From assembly GCA_000721375.1 (NCBI GenBank), contig JOGW01000009.1, forward strand, positions 1 to 64,000: a DNA stretch of 64,000 nucleotides, given 5' to 3'. A model generated the notes under the pieces. That model did not search any database and was not told where the DNA came from. It worked only from the letters and a program-made list of their open reading frames with translations. Of the stretch, positions 7,796 to 15,418 are shown one piece after another. How positions within the stretch are numbered: position 1 is the first letter of the stretch; every line of letters starts with the position of its first letter. The translations under genes and the position numbers were made by a program. The DNA is from Streptomyces sp. NRRL B-3428 (GTDB lineage: Bacteria > Actinomycetota > Actinomycetes > Streptomycetales > Streptomycetaceae).

Positions 7796-8955
7796 TGGCC
7801 GCACGCAAGGTACTCACCGGCGCCCGGGTGGTGCTGCCCACCGGAACCGTCACCGACGGCCGGGTCATCGTCGACGAGTCGGGCCGTATCGGCGGCGCTG
7901 CCGAGCCGGACGCCTCCGTCGTCGATCTGTCCGGCCACTGGGTCGTGCCCGGTTTCGTGGACATCCACAACCACGGCGGCGGCGGTGCGTCCTTCACGTC
8001 CGGCACCGTGGACGAGGTGCACAAGGGTGTGCGGACCCACCGCGAGCACGGCACCACGACCCTGGTGGCCTCCATGGTCACCGGCGACATGGACTTCCTC
8101 GCCCAGCGCGCGGGCCTGCTCTCCGAGCTGGCCGAGCAGGGCGACATCGCGGGCATCCACTTCGAGGGCCCGTTCATCTCGCCCTGCCGCAAGGGCGCCC
8201 ACGACGAGACGCTGCTTCGCGACCCCGACCCGGCGGACGTTCGCAAGCTGATGGACGCCGCGCGCGGCCAGGCCCGGATGTTCACGCTGGCCACCGAACT
8301 GCCCGGCGGTATCGACTCGGTCCGGCTGCTCGCCGAGCACGGAGTCATCGCGGCGATCGGCCACACCGACGCCACGTACGAGCAGACCGTCGAGGCCATC
8401 GACGCGGGCGCCACCGTGGCCACGCACCTCTACAACGCGATGCCCGCGATCGGCCACCGCCTGCCCGGACCGATCGTGGCGCTCCTGGAGGACGAGCGGG
8501 TCACCGTCGAGCTCATCAACGACGGCACGCATCTGCACCCGGCGTCCCTGGAGCTGGCCTTCCACCGCGCGGGTGCCTCCCGCGTCGCCTTCATCACCGA
8601 CGCGATGGACGCGGCGGGCTTCGGCGACGGCGAGTACATGCTCGGCACGCTCGCCGTGGAGGTGAAGGACTCGGTCGCGCGCCTGGTCACCGAGGACGGC
8701 TCCGAGGGCTCGATCGCCGGCTCGACGCTCACCCTCGACCGCGCCTTCAAGCGCGCGGTCACCATCGACCGCCTCCCCATCGAGGACGTCGTACGCGCCA
8801 TCTCGGCCAACCCGGCCAAGCTGATCGGCAAGTACGACGAGGTCGGTTCGCTGGAGCCCGGCAAGTACGCGGACCTGGTCGTGCTCGACGGCGGGTACTC
8901 CGTCGTCGGCGTGATGCGCCGAGGCGAATGGGTGGTGGATCCCCAACTGGGGTGA
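7795..8955 (+). CDS. nagA: N-acetylglucosamine-6-phosphate deacetylase
   Basis: A 386-residue amidohydrolase-superfamily TIM barrel that removes acetate from GlcNAc-6-P, giving glucosamine-6-P, the DasR ligand. Visible metal and substrate motifs are FVDIHNHGG (residues about 54-62), HFEGPF (metal Glu), GHTDA, THLYNAM and the catalytic Asp in FITDAMDA. The start overlaps the nagK stop by one base and has a good GGAGG upstream. A strong terminator follows, closing the nagK-nagA operon. The same fold also handles GalNAc-6-P (AgaA), so specificity is inferred. Confidence 0.94.
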   Translation: MAARKVLTGARVVLPTGTVTDGRVIVDESGRIGGAAEPDASVVDLSGHWVVPGFVDIHNHGGGGASFTSGTVDEVHKGVRTHREHGTTTLVASMVTGDMDFLAQRAGLLSELAEQGDIAGIHFEGPFISPCRKGAHDETLLRDPDPADVRKLMDAARGQARMFTLATELPGGIDSVRLLAEHGVIAAIGHTDATYEQTVEAIDAGATVATHLYNAMPAIGHRLPGPIVALLEDERVTVELINDGTHLHPASLELAFHRAGASRVAFITDAMDAAGFGDGEYMLGTLAVEVKDSVARLVTEDGSEGSIAGSTLTLDRAFKRAVTIDRLPIEDVVRAISANPAKLIGKYDEVGSLEPGKYADLVVLDGGYSVVGVMRRGEWVVDPQLG

Positions 8956-8985
8956 TTTGACCCCCGATTGATTCCCGCTCTCCGA

Positions 8986-9028
8986 GGAGGCGGTTGGCCC
9001 TGACCCCTGGGCTGGCCGCCTCCTTTTT
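8986..9028 (+). terminator. Rho-independent terminator after nagA
   Basis: A GGAGGCGG / CCGCCTCC stem, with inner GGCC pairing, is followed by TTTTT (9024-9028). This is one of the few classic hairpin-plus-U-tract terminators in the window. Confidence 0.85.
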
Positions 9029-9073
9029 GGCATGATCGGGCCCAGGTCGGTTGCTCAATCCTGAGCGGCGAGT

Positions 9074-9086
9074 GACAGAAGCTGTC
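9074..9086. promoter_or_regulatory. Possible operator before PfkB gene
   Basis: GACAG-AAG-CTGTC is a perfect short inverted repeat 50-60 bp upstream of the PfkB start, after the nagA terminator. The size is right for an operator, but it could occur by chance. Confidence 0.3.
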
Positions 9087-9135
9087 GCAAGCAGACCTCG
9101 AACGCGCACGATCACGCACTCCGGGGGTGGCACCC

Positions 9136-10056
9136 GTGATCCTCACGGTCACGCTGAACACGGCCCTGGATCTGACGTATCGCGTGGACCGTCTCGTCCC
9201 GCACTCCTCGCACCGGGTCACCACCGTCACCGAACGCCCCGGCGGCAAGGGCCTCAACGTCGCGCGGGTCCTGACGGCCCTCGGTCACGAGGTCGCCGTC
9301 ACCGGGTTCGTGGGCGGCGCGACGGGCTCGGCCGTCCGCGAGGGCCTCACCGGTGTCCGTGACGCGCTCTTCCCCGTCCTGGGCTCGACCCGCCGCACGG
9401 TCGCGGTGGTGGACTCCGCCTCGGGCGACACCACCCAGCTGAACGAGCCCGGGCCGCTGATCTCGCCCGCGGAGTGGTCGGCGTTCCTCGCCTCGTACGA
9501 GGCGCTGCTGAAGTCGGCCTCCGCGGTGGCGCTCTGCGGGAGCCTGCCGCCCGGGGTGCCGGTGGGCGCGTATGCGCATTTGATACGGGGAGCGCGCGCC
9601 GCGGGCGTCCCCGCCCTCCTCGACACCAGCGGAGAACCGCTGCGCCGCGGTATCGCCGCCCGCCCCGACATCGTCAAGCCGAACGCCGACGAACTGGCCG
9701 AACTCACCGGCTCCTGGGAGCCGTTGCCCGCCGCGCGTGCGGCCCGCCGCCGTGGCGCGCACGCGGTGGTCGCCTCGCTCGGCCCCGAAGGCCTCCTTGC
9801 CGCGACCCCGGAGGGCACATGGCAGGCGACCCCGCCCTCCCGCGTCGCGGGCAACCCGACGGGTGCGGGGGACTCTGCCGTTGCGGCCCTGCTGTCCGGC
9901 CTGGTCACCGGTGACCCGTGGCCGCGCCGCCTCGCGTCGGCCGTCGCACTGTCGGCGGCGACCGTACTGGCCCCGGTGGCGGGGGAGTTCGACGCCTCGG
10001 CGTACGAGACCTTCGTGGACACGGTGGCTGTGGTAGAGCGCGCCGATGCGGCTTGA
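9136..10056 (+). CDS. PfkB-family phosphosugar kinase (tagatose-6-P/fructose-1-P kinase type)
   Basis: A 306-residue ribokinase-fold enzyme of the LacC/FruK branch. The N-terminus ILTVTLNTALDLTY, the GGKGLNVARVL substrate motif and the C-terminal NPTGAGDSAVAALL anion-hole motif with its catalytic Asp are all present. LacC/FruK enzymes phosphorylate tagatose-6-P or fructose-1-P to the bisphosphate. The GTG at 9136 has GGGGTGG 5 nt upstream; the GTG at 9127 is an alternative. An aldolase that would cleave the product follows 82 bp downstream, and nagKA precede it, which favours a hexosamine-to-triose route over fructose use. There is no fructose PTS nearby. Confidence 0.85.
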   Translation: MILTVTLNTALDLTYRVDRLVPHSSHRVTTVTERPGGKGLNVARVLTALGHEVAVTGFVGGATGSAVREGLTGVRDALFPVLGSTRRTVAVVDSASGDTTQLNEPGPLISPAEWSAFLASYEALLKSASAVALCGSLPPGVPVGAYAHLIRGARAAGVPALLDTSGEPLRRGIAARPDIVKPNADELAELTGSWEPLPAARAARRRGAHAVVASLGPEGLLAATPEGTWQATPPSRVAGNPTGAGDSAVAALLSGLVTGDPWPRRLASAVALSAATVLAPVAGEFDASAYETFVDTVAVVERADAA

Positions 10057-10138
10057 GAGCCCGGCCTGCGGCCCACACACCTGCACTCGGCAATGAGGCC
10101 GAACCCACCGCACCCGCACCGACCCACAGGGGGAACCC

Positions 10139-10990
10139 ATGCCGCTCGCCACCACCGGTGAACTCATAGCCGACGCGAGGCAGAACAGCCGAGCCGTCGC
10201 CGCCTTCAACGTCATCACGCTGGAGCACGCCGAAGCCATAGCCACCGGTGCCGAACAGGCCGGCGCCGACGCCATCCTGCAGATCTCCGAGAACGCCGTG
10301 AAGTTCCACGGCGGCAGCCTCACCGCGATCGCCGCCGCCGCGAAGGCGGTCGCCGGGACGAGCAGCGCCCGTCTCTCCCTCCACCTCGACCATGTCGTCA
10401 GCGAGGACCTGTTCCGCAGGGCCCACGCCGAGGGCTTCAGCTCGGTGATGTTCGACGCGTCGAAGATGACGTACGCCGACAACGTCAAGGCGACGGCGGA
10501 GGCCGTCCGCTGGGGCCACGAGCGCGGTATCTGGGTCGAGGCCGAACTCGGCAAGGTGGGCGGCAAGGAGGGCGAACCGCCGCTCGACGCCCACGCCCCC
10601 GGGGTGCGCACGGACCCGGCCGAGGCGAGTGCCTACGTCGAGGCCACTGGTGTGGACGCGCTCGCCGTCGCCGTCGGCTCCTCGCACGCGATGACCGAGC
10701 GGACCGCGGCGCTGGACCACGAGTTGATCGCTCAGCTCGCGGCGGCTGTCCCCGTACCGCTCGTGCTGCACGGCTCAAGTGGCGTACCGGACACGGAGAT
10801 CCGCGAAGCCGTACGCTCCGGCATGCGCAAGATCAACGTGGGCACGGCCCTCAACACGGCCTTCACCGGCGCCGTACGCGCCTTCCTGGAGGCCCACCCC
10901 TCGGCCGTCGACCCCCGGAAATACCTCGTCCCGGCCCGCGAGGCGATGGCCGGGACGGTGGCACACTTCCTGCGTCAGCTGGAGGGCTAG
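10139..10990 (+). CDS. class II fructose/tagatose-bisphosphate aldolase
   Basis: A 283-residue zinc-dependent aldolase that cleaves a ketohexose bisphosphate to DHAP and glyceraldehyde-3-P. Visible features are AAFNVITLEHAEA at the N-terminus, HLDHV (catalytic Asp and zinc His), FSSVMFDASK, VEAELGKVGGKE, the second zinc His in AVGSSHAM, and HGSSGVPD with the third His. KINVGTALNTAF forms the phosphate loop. The length fits the short GatY/KbaY tagatose-type branch rather than the 340-residue glycolytic Fba. It lies directly downstream of the PfkB kinase and ends 3 bp from a convergent gene. Confidence 0.88.
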   Translation: MPLATTGELIADARQNSRAVAAFNVITLEHAEAIATGAEQAGADAILQISENAVKFHGGSLTAIAAAAKAVAGTSSARLSLHLDHVVSEDLFRRAHAEGFSSVMFDASKMTYADNVKATAEAVRWGHERGIWVEAELGKVGGKEGEPPLDAHAPGVRTDPAEASAYVEATGVDALAVAVGSSHAMTERTAALDHELIAQLAAAVPVPLVLHGSSGVPDTEIREAVRSGMRKINVGTALNTAFTGAVRAFLEAHPSAVDPRKYLVPAREAMAGTVAHFLRQLEG

Positions 10991-10992
10991 AA

Positions 10993-11955
10993 CTACTTGT
11001 TCTCGGCCACCCACATCTGGTCGATGTTCGCGTTGCACTTGTCGCTCTGCTCGCACGAGAGAGTGACGGTGTTGGTGCCTTCCTTGAGCTGGACCACCGC
11101 CCATGTCTGGGTCCAGCCCTTTTCCCACTCGCCGGCCTTGGCGTTGGCGAAGTTCTTCATGTTCAGAGGACGGGTCTGCTTGTCACCGTTGACGGCCAGT
11201 GTCCCGGTGGTGTCCTCACCGGGCACCCCGTAAGACACATAGAACTTGTACGAACCAGCTTTCTCGAACCCGTCGATCTGCCACGTCAGCGAGGCACCGA
11301 CCTGGTTGAAGCCCGCCACGTACGTACCGGACTTCGAGCCCTTGATGTCGGAGGCCGTGGCCGCGGTGCCGGCGAGCTGCAGCACCTTCGCATCCGTCTT
11401 CGGCAGCTCGACCGGCTCGTCCTTCTTGTCCTCGGCCGCCTTGGAGGGCTCGGAGCTCGGCTGCGTGCTCGTCCCGCCGTCGGAGCCGCCCTTGGCGTTG
11501 GGGTCCTTGTCGTCCCCGCCGAGCATCGCGATGCTGATGCCGACCACCACGGCCGCGACCACCGCGACCGCACCGATGAGCAGCCCCTTGGTGTTGGGCC
11601 CCCGGCCCCGTCCGCCACCGTGCCCGCCGTGGGAGCCGTGGCCTCCGCCGTACGGAGGCTGCTGCGGCGGGATCTGGCGGGTGGCGTCGCCCGAGTAGTT
11701 CTCCGGCGCCGAGTAGTGCGACTGGTCGTAACCCTGCTGGGGCTGCTGTCCGTACCCCTGCGGGGCCTGCGGCTGCTGTCCGTACTGCCGCTCGCCGACC
11801 GTGCGGACCTGGTTGTACGAGGTGCGGCCGGGATAGCCGTAGCCACCGCCGCCGGGCGGCGGAGTGGCACCCGCGGCCTGCCCGTCGGCGTACAGATAGC
11901 CGAACGGGTCCTCTTCCTCGGGCGTGCGCGCGCCGTTGTCGCCGGGCGTGGTCAT
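10993..11955 (-). CDS. Membrane-anchored CBM35-like carbohydrate-binding protein
   Basis: A 320-residue protein with an unusual layout. A Gly/Gln/Pro/Tyr-rich cytoplasmic tail (about residues 1-125, with PQGYGQQPQQGYD-like runs) is followed by one membrane helix (LLIGAVAVVAAVVVGISIAML, about 127-148). A Ser/Lys-rich linker leads to a C-terminal beta-sandwich resembling CBM35/CBM6 (ATASDIKGSKSGTYVAGF, WQIDGFEKAGSYKFYVSYG, TVTLSCEQSDKC). Topology would place the sugar-binding domain outside. ATG 11955 has AGGAG upstream. It is convergent with the aldolase. No catalytic domain is present, so it may be a wall or glycan sensor or an adhesin. Confidence 0.75.
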   Translation of the reverse strand: MTTPGDNGARTPEEEDPFGYLYADGQAAGATPPPGGGGYGYPGRTSYNQVRTVGERQYGQQPQAPQGYGQQPQQGYDQSHYSAPENYSGDATRQIPPQQPPYGGGHGSHGGHGGGRGRGPNTKGLLIGAVAVVAAVVVGISIAMLGGDDKDPNAKGGSDGGTSTQPSSEPSKAAEDKKDEPVELPKTDAKVLQLAGTAATASDIKGSKSGTYVAGFNQVGASLTWQIDGFEKAGSYKFYVSYGVPGEDTTGTLAVNGDKQTRPLNMKNFANAKAGEWEKGWTQTWAVVQLKEGTNTVTLSCEQSDKCNANIDQMWVAENK

Positions 11956-12104
11956 CCCCAGGTCACTCCTCAGGCAGGTCGATCGTTCGGTCCGACGCAG
12001 CGATGCGTACAGGCAGGAACACAGCGATGCGTATCCGGCCGAGCGTACCCGTTCCGAGTGACCCGAATGGGTGGCGTTGACCAGGAAGTGGAACTGACCT
12101 GGGG

Positions 12105-13871
12105 TTATCCGGCTCGTCTGTGCTGTTTGGCACGCGACCTTTTCTCGATGTACATCCGCTGGTCCGCGGACTGGAGCACTTCGTCGGCGGACATGCCGCA
12201 GTGCGCCCAGCCGATGCCGAAGCTCGCCCCCACCCGGACCGCACGGCCGTCGACGCGGATCGGCGGAATGATCGCGTTGCGCAGCCGTACCGCCAGATCG
12301 GCGGCGTCGGCACGCCCGAGACCGTCCGCGAGCACCACGAACTCGTCACCGCCGAGCCGCGCGACCGTATCGCCGTCGCGCACCCCGCTGGTGAGCCGTC
12401 GTGCCACCTCGATCAGCACGGCGTCACCGGTGTGATGCCCGAACCGGTCGTTGATCGACTTGAAACCGTCGAGGTCGCAGAAGAGCACCGCGAGCCCCTT
12501 GGTCCCGTCGTCGTGCTCGCTCTCCGGCGCGACCACATGGACGTGGTGGTCGTAGACGCCATAGCCATTGCCACTGCCGGTCAGTGCGGAGTCGGCGACC
12601 GCACGCCCGAAGTCGAAGCCATGGCCGTTGGAGTCGTACGACGGCGGAGAGGCGTGGGAGTCGTACGGGGAGGCGTTCGCGTCGTAGGCCAGTGAGCCGT
12701 CGTAGGCGAGTGAGCCGTCGTACGCGGCCGCCGCCGCTCCGTAGGCCGCGTCCAGGGATTCCACCGGGCTCTGCGGCACGGACTGCGGACGTCCGCAGAG
12801 CCTCGATGCGAGCCGCGAGCGCAGCTCCGCGCTGTTGGGCAGGCCGGTCAGGGCGTCGTGCGAGGCGCGGTGCGCGAGATGCAGCTCACGTCGTTTCCGC
12901 TCCTCGATGTCCTCCACGTGCGTGAGCAGGAACCGGGGTCCGTCGGTGGCGTCGGCCACCACGGAGTTGCGCAGCGAGACCCAGAGATACGTGCCGTCGC
13001 GCCGCCCCAGCCTGAGCTCGGCCCGCCCGCCCTCGGCGGACGTACGAAGAAGGGTGCCGATGTCCTCGGGGTGGACCAGATCGGAGAAGGAGTAGCGGCG
13101 CATCGCGGAGGCGGGGCGGCCGAGCAGCCGGCACAGGGCGTCGTTGGTGCGCAGTATCCGGCCGTGCTGGTCACCGCCCATCTCGGCGATGGCCATACCG
13201 CTCGGCGCGTACTCGAAGGCCTGGCGGAAGGACTCCTCGCTGGCCCGCAGCGCCTGCTGCTCCCGTTCGAGCCTGACCAGTGCCCGTTGCATGTTTGCTC
13301 GAAGCCGAGCATTGCTGATTGCAATGGCGGCCTGGAATGCATACATCTGGAGCGCTTCGCGGCCCCATGCGCCCGGCTTGCGTCCGTTGCGCGGGCGGTC
13401 GACCGAGATGACTCCGATCAGCTCGCCGCTGGAGGAGCCGGTGGCGTACATCGGGGCGTAGAGCCGGTCGCTCGGGTGCCACTCGTCCTCGAAACGGGGC
13501 TCAGGGCCGTCCGTGTGCCACTGCGGTACGTCGTCCTGGACGAGGACCCAGCCCTCGGTGTGCGGGATGAAGCGCAGCGAGCCCCAGGCCTCGCCCATGG
13601 TGAGCCGGCGGTCCCAGGAGGCGCGGGAACCGACGCGTCCGGTGATGAGGGCCTCGGCGGCGGGATTGCCCGCGAGGGAGGCGACCACCAGGTCACCGTC
13701 GGGGCGTACGAGATTCACACAGCCCAGTTCGTAGCCGAGCCCGGTCACGATGCCGTCGGCAACGGCCTGCAGGGTGTCGGCGAGGCTGCGCGCCGTGTTC
13801 AGCTCGGCGACCACCTGATGCAGCTGCCGCAGGGTCGCAAGACGGACGTAGGGCTCCGACTCGGTCTCCAT
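12105..13871 (-). CDS. cdgB: Diguanylate cyclase, GAF-PAS-GGDEF (CdgB type)
   Basis: A 588-residue cytoplasmic cyclic-di-GMP synthase with a GAF-like domain (about 15-175), a PAS/PAC pair (about 205-325) and a GGDEF domain (about 330-580). The active-site motif is intact (RLGGDEFVVL, about residue 506), and an RxxD inhibitory site (RDGD) lies five residues before it. The metal-binding Asp is in FCDLDGFKSIND. An insertion of about 100 residues, rich in Tyr-Asp-Ser-Ala repeats, interrupts the GGDEF domain between its first helix and first core strand. The domain order matches Streptomyces CdgB, a developmental c-di-GMP enzyme and BldD target. A BldD-like palindrome lies upstream. Confidence 0.9.
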   Translation of the reverse strand: METESEPYVRLATLRQLHQVVAELNTARSLADTLQAVADGIVTGLGYELGCVNLVRPDGDLVVASLAGNPAAEALITGRVGSRASWDRRLTMGEAWGSLRFIPHTEGWVLVQDDVPQWHTDGPEPRFEDEWHPSDRLYAPMYATGSSSGELIGVISVDRPRNGRKPGAWGREALQMYAFQAAIAISNARLRANMQRALVRLEREQQALRASEESFRQAFEYAPSGMAIAEMGGDQHGRILRTNDALCRLLGRPASAMRRYSFSDLVHPEDIGTLLRTSAEGGRAELRLGRRDGTYLWVSLRNSVVADATDGPRFLLTHVEDIEERKRRELHLAHRASHDALTGLPNSAELRSRLASRLCGRPQSVPQSPVESLDAAYGAAAAAYDGSLAYDGSLAYDANASPYDSHASPPSYDSNGHGFDFGRAVADSALTGSGNGYGVYDHHVHVVAPESEHDDGTKGLAVLFCDLDGFKSINDRFGHHTGDAVLIEVARRLTSGVRDGDTVARLGGDEFVVLADGLGRADAADLAVRLRNAIIPPIRVDGRAVRVGASFGIGWAHCGMSADEVLQSADQRMYIEKRSRAKQHRRAG

Positions 13872-14213
13872 GCTCGCTCTCCCCGAGACCTCGACAGCAA
13901 CTCCAGGATTAGCAGCTTCCCCAGCTTCTCTGCGGCTTCACTATGGCTTCCGGTGTGGCCGGTGATCACACCATGGCCAACCGCCTCAGCCACTGAATCA
14001 CAGCGAGCTGCCCACTCGGTACACAGGGTCAACAAAATATGGACCCTGTGACTCAAGTCACAGCAGTTGATGAAGGGTTGGGGGTCGGATCGGGGGCCGG
14101 TGCATCCGTTTCCTGAACGCAAATGTCGGACTGGGGACCTAGTCCCCTCCTGGTCCGGGTCCTGGTCCCAACGCCCGATGTGGTGCCCTCCGCGCCAGGT
14201 CTACGTTCATGAC
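13872..14213. other. cdgB/flavin-reductase divergent regulatory region
   Basis: A 342-bp stretch without a gene, less GC-rich than the surroundings. It holds the divergent promoters of cdgB and the flavin reductase, a perfect 8-bp-arm palindrome at 14046-14063, and a TACGTT box (14202-14207) placed 6 nt before the GTG of the flavin reductase. Confidence 0.6.
14046..14063. promoter_or_regulatory. BldD-box-like palindrome upstream of cdgB
   Basis: CTGTGACT-CA-AGTCACAG is a perfect inverted repeat. Its inner TGAC..GTCA halves resemble the inverted TNAC/GTNA sites of the developmental repressor BldD, which is known to control cdgB in Streptomyces. It lies about 175 bp upstream of cdgB and 150 bp upstream of the flavin reductase. 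Assignment to BldD is inference. Confidence 0.5.
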
Positions 14214-14798
14214 GTGTCGCAAGCCTTGAAGTCCCCCGCCTCCAAGCCCCCTGCCGCCGTACCCCCGCAGGCCATGCATCCTGTGGGGGTGAGCGACGAC
14301 GAGTTCCGTGCCGCGATGTCGCGGCTTGCCGCCGGGGTGGTCCTGGTGACCGCCCAGGAGGAGCCCCTGGGCGAGGGCGGCCCGGCCGCGGAGGACGTGG
14401 GCATGACGGCCACGGCCTTCATGTCCGTATCGCTGGACCCGCCCCTGGTGCTCGTCTCGCTGCGCGAGGGCTCCCGGATGGACGACCTGCTCGCGGAGCA
14501 GCCGCGCTGGGGGGTCTCGGTGCTCTCGGAGTCGCAGCGCCACATCGCGGGCCGTTTCGCGATGAAGGGCCGTATCAGCGACCGGCTGCTCTTCGAGGAC
14601 ATCCCTTACGTACGGGGGGAGTTGTCCGGGGCGCCGCTGGTGGGCGGGGCCCTGTCGACCCTGGAGTGCGAGACCGAGTCGCGGGTCCGGGCGGGCGATC
14701 ACACGCTGGTGGTGGGCCGGGTTCTCGCGGCTTCTGTGCCGAGCGCGGAGGGCGGGCCGCTGATGTACTTCCGGGGCCGGTACCGGCAGTTGGGGTGA
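14214..14798 (+). CDS. Flavin reductase-like (FMN-binding) protein
   Basis: A 194-residue split-barrel FMN-binding protein of the flavin reductase DIM6/NTAB family. Typical strands are FRAAMSRLAAGVVLVTA, GMTATAFMSVSLDPPLVLVSL, WGVSVLSESQ and ECETESRVRAGDHTLVVGRVL. Such enzymes supply reduced flavin to a monooxygenase or act as stand-alone flavin oxidoreductases; no partner monooxygenase is adjacent. I chose GTG 14214 because TACGTT lies 6 nt upstream (leaderless pattern), although an ATG at 14274 would still keep the whole domain. The last codons and stop are the first, imperfect unit of an 18-bp tandem array. Confidence 0.85.
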   Translation: MSQALKSPASKPPAAVPPQAMHPVGVSDDEFRAAMSRLAAGVVLVTAQEEPLGEGGPAAEDVGMTATAFMSVSLDPPLVLVSLREGSRMDDLLAEQPRWGVSVLSESQRHIAGRFAMKGRISDRLLFEDIPYVRGELSGAPLVGGALSTLECETESRVRAGDHTLVVGRVLAASVPSAEGGPLMYFRGRYRQLG

Positions 14799-14890
14799 GA
14801 GCGGGGCAGCTGGGGTGAGCGGGGCAGCTGGGGTGAGCAGGGCAGCTGGGGTGAGCAGGGCAGTTGGGCTGAGCAGGGAAGTCGGGCCGA
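14785..14890. repeat. 18-bp tandem repeat spanning a stop codon
   Basis: Four good copies of an 18-bp unit (consensus RGGGCAGCTGGGGTGAGC) run from 14803 to 14874. They are flanked by an imperfect unit at 14785-14802, which is the end of the flavin reductase gene including its TGA, and a decayed unit at 14875-14890. Each full unit keeps the TGA in register, which suggests the array grew from the gene terminus. Confidence 0.85.
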
Positions 14891-14909
14891 CCGCAGCTCC
14901 GGACGGGCC

Positions 14910-15338
14910 TCAGCCCCAGTCCTTGCCCGACCGCCCCCGCTTGGTGTCCGACCGCGCCTTCTTCTGGCGCAGCCGCCGCTCGTTGATCCCGCGCGGGATC
15001 TTCGTGGCGCGGCGCGGACGCGGCGGCGGTGCCGTGGCCTCCGCGAGGAGAGCGGCCAACCGGGTCGCGGCCATCTCCCTGTTGCGCCACTGGGAGCGGT
15101 GTTCCGAAGCCCGTACGGCGATCACTCCGTCGACGAGCCGGGGCGCGAGCCGCTCAAGGGCCCGCTCCTTCCAGACCTCGGGAAGGGCCTTGGTGTTCGC
15201 CAGGTCGAAGCGGAGCTCGGCCTGGGAGTCCGAGGTGTTCACATGCTGCCCGCCGGGCCCGGACGACCGCGAGAAACGCCACATGAGCTCGGCCTCGGGC
15301 AGGGAGACGGAGCCGCGGATGACGTAGGGACCAGGCAT
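14910..15338 (-). CDS. arfB: Ribosome-rescue peptidyl-tRNA hydrolase ArfB/YaeJ
   Basis: A 142-residue release-factor-like protein that rescues stalled ribosomes by hydrolysing peptidyl-tRNA. The catalytic GGQ is in SSGPGGQHVNT (residues about 26-36). The C-terminal tail is highly basic (RRATKIPRGINERRLRQKKARS) and would reach into the empty mRNA channel. The length and lack of a codon-recognition domain separate it from RF1/RF2. It starts at ATG 15338; a much longer upstream open frame on this strand has no recognisable content. Confidence 0.93.
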   Translation of the reverse strand: MPGPYVIRGSVSLPEAELMWRFSRSSGPGGQHVNTSDSQAELRFDLANTKALPEVWKERALERLAPRLVDGVIAVRASEHRSQWRNREMAATRLAALLAEATAPPPRPRRATKIPRGINERRLRQKKARSDTKRGRSGKDWG

Positions 15339-15418
15339 GCCCTCATTCTGGGGGCGGGCAGGGGGCGACGTCATGTCGATTTCGCACAAGCGCGCCCCCC
15401 ACCCCGGCGAGCGGAGCC

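Noticed and set aside
7378..9033. Long minus-strand open frame under nagK-nagA
   Set aside because: It is an antisense artefact of GC-rich third positions; both plus-strand genes have intact catalytic motifs.
14815..15327. Plus-strand open frame starting inside the 18-bp array
   Set aside because: Its first 25 residues are translated repeat and the rest is antisense to arfB, which has a GGQ motif.
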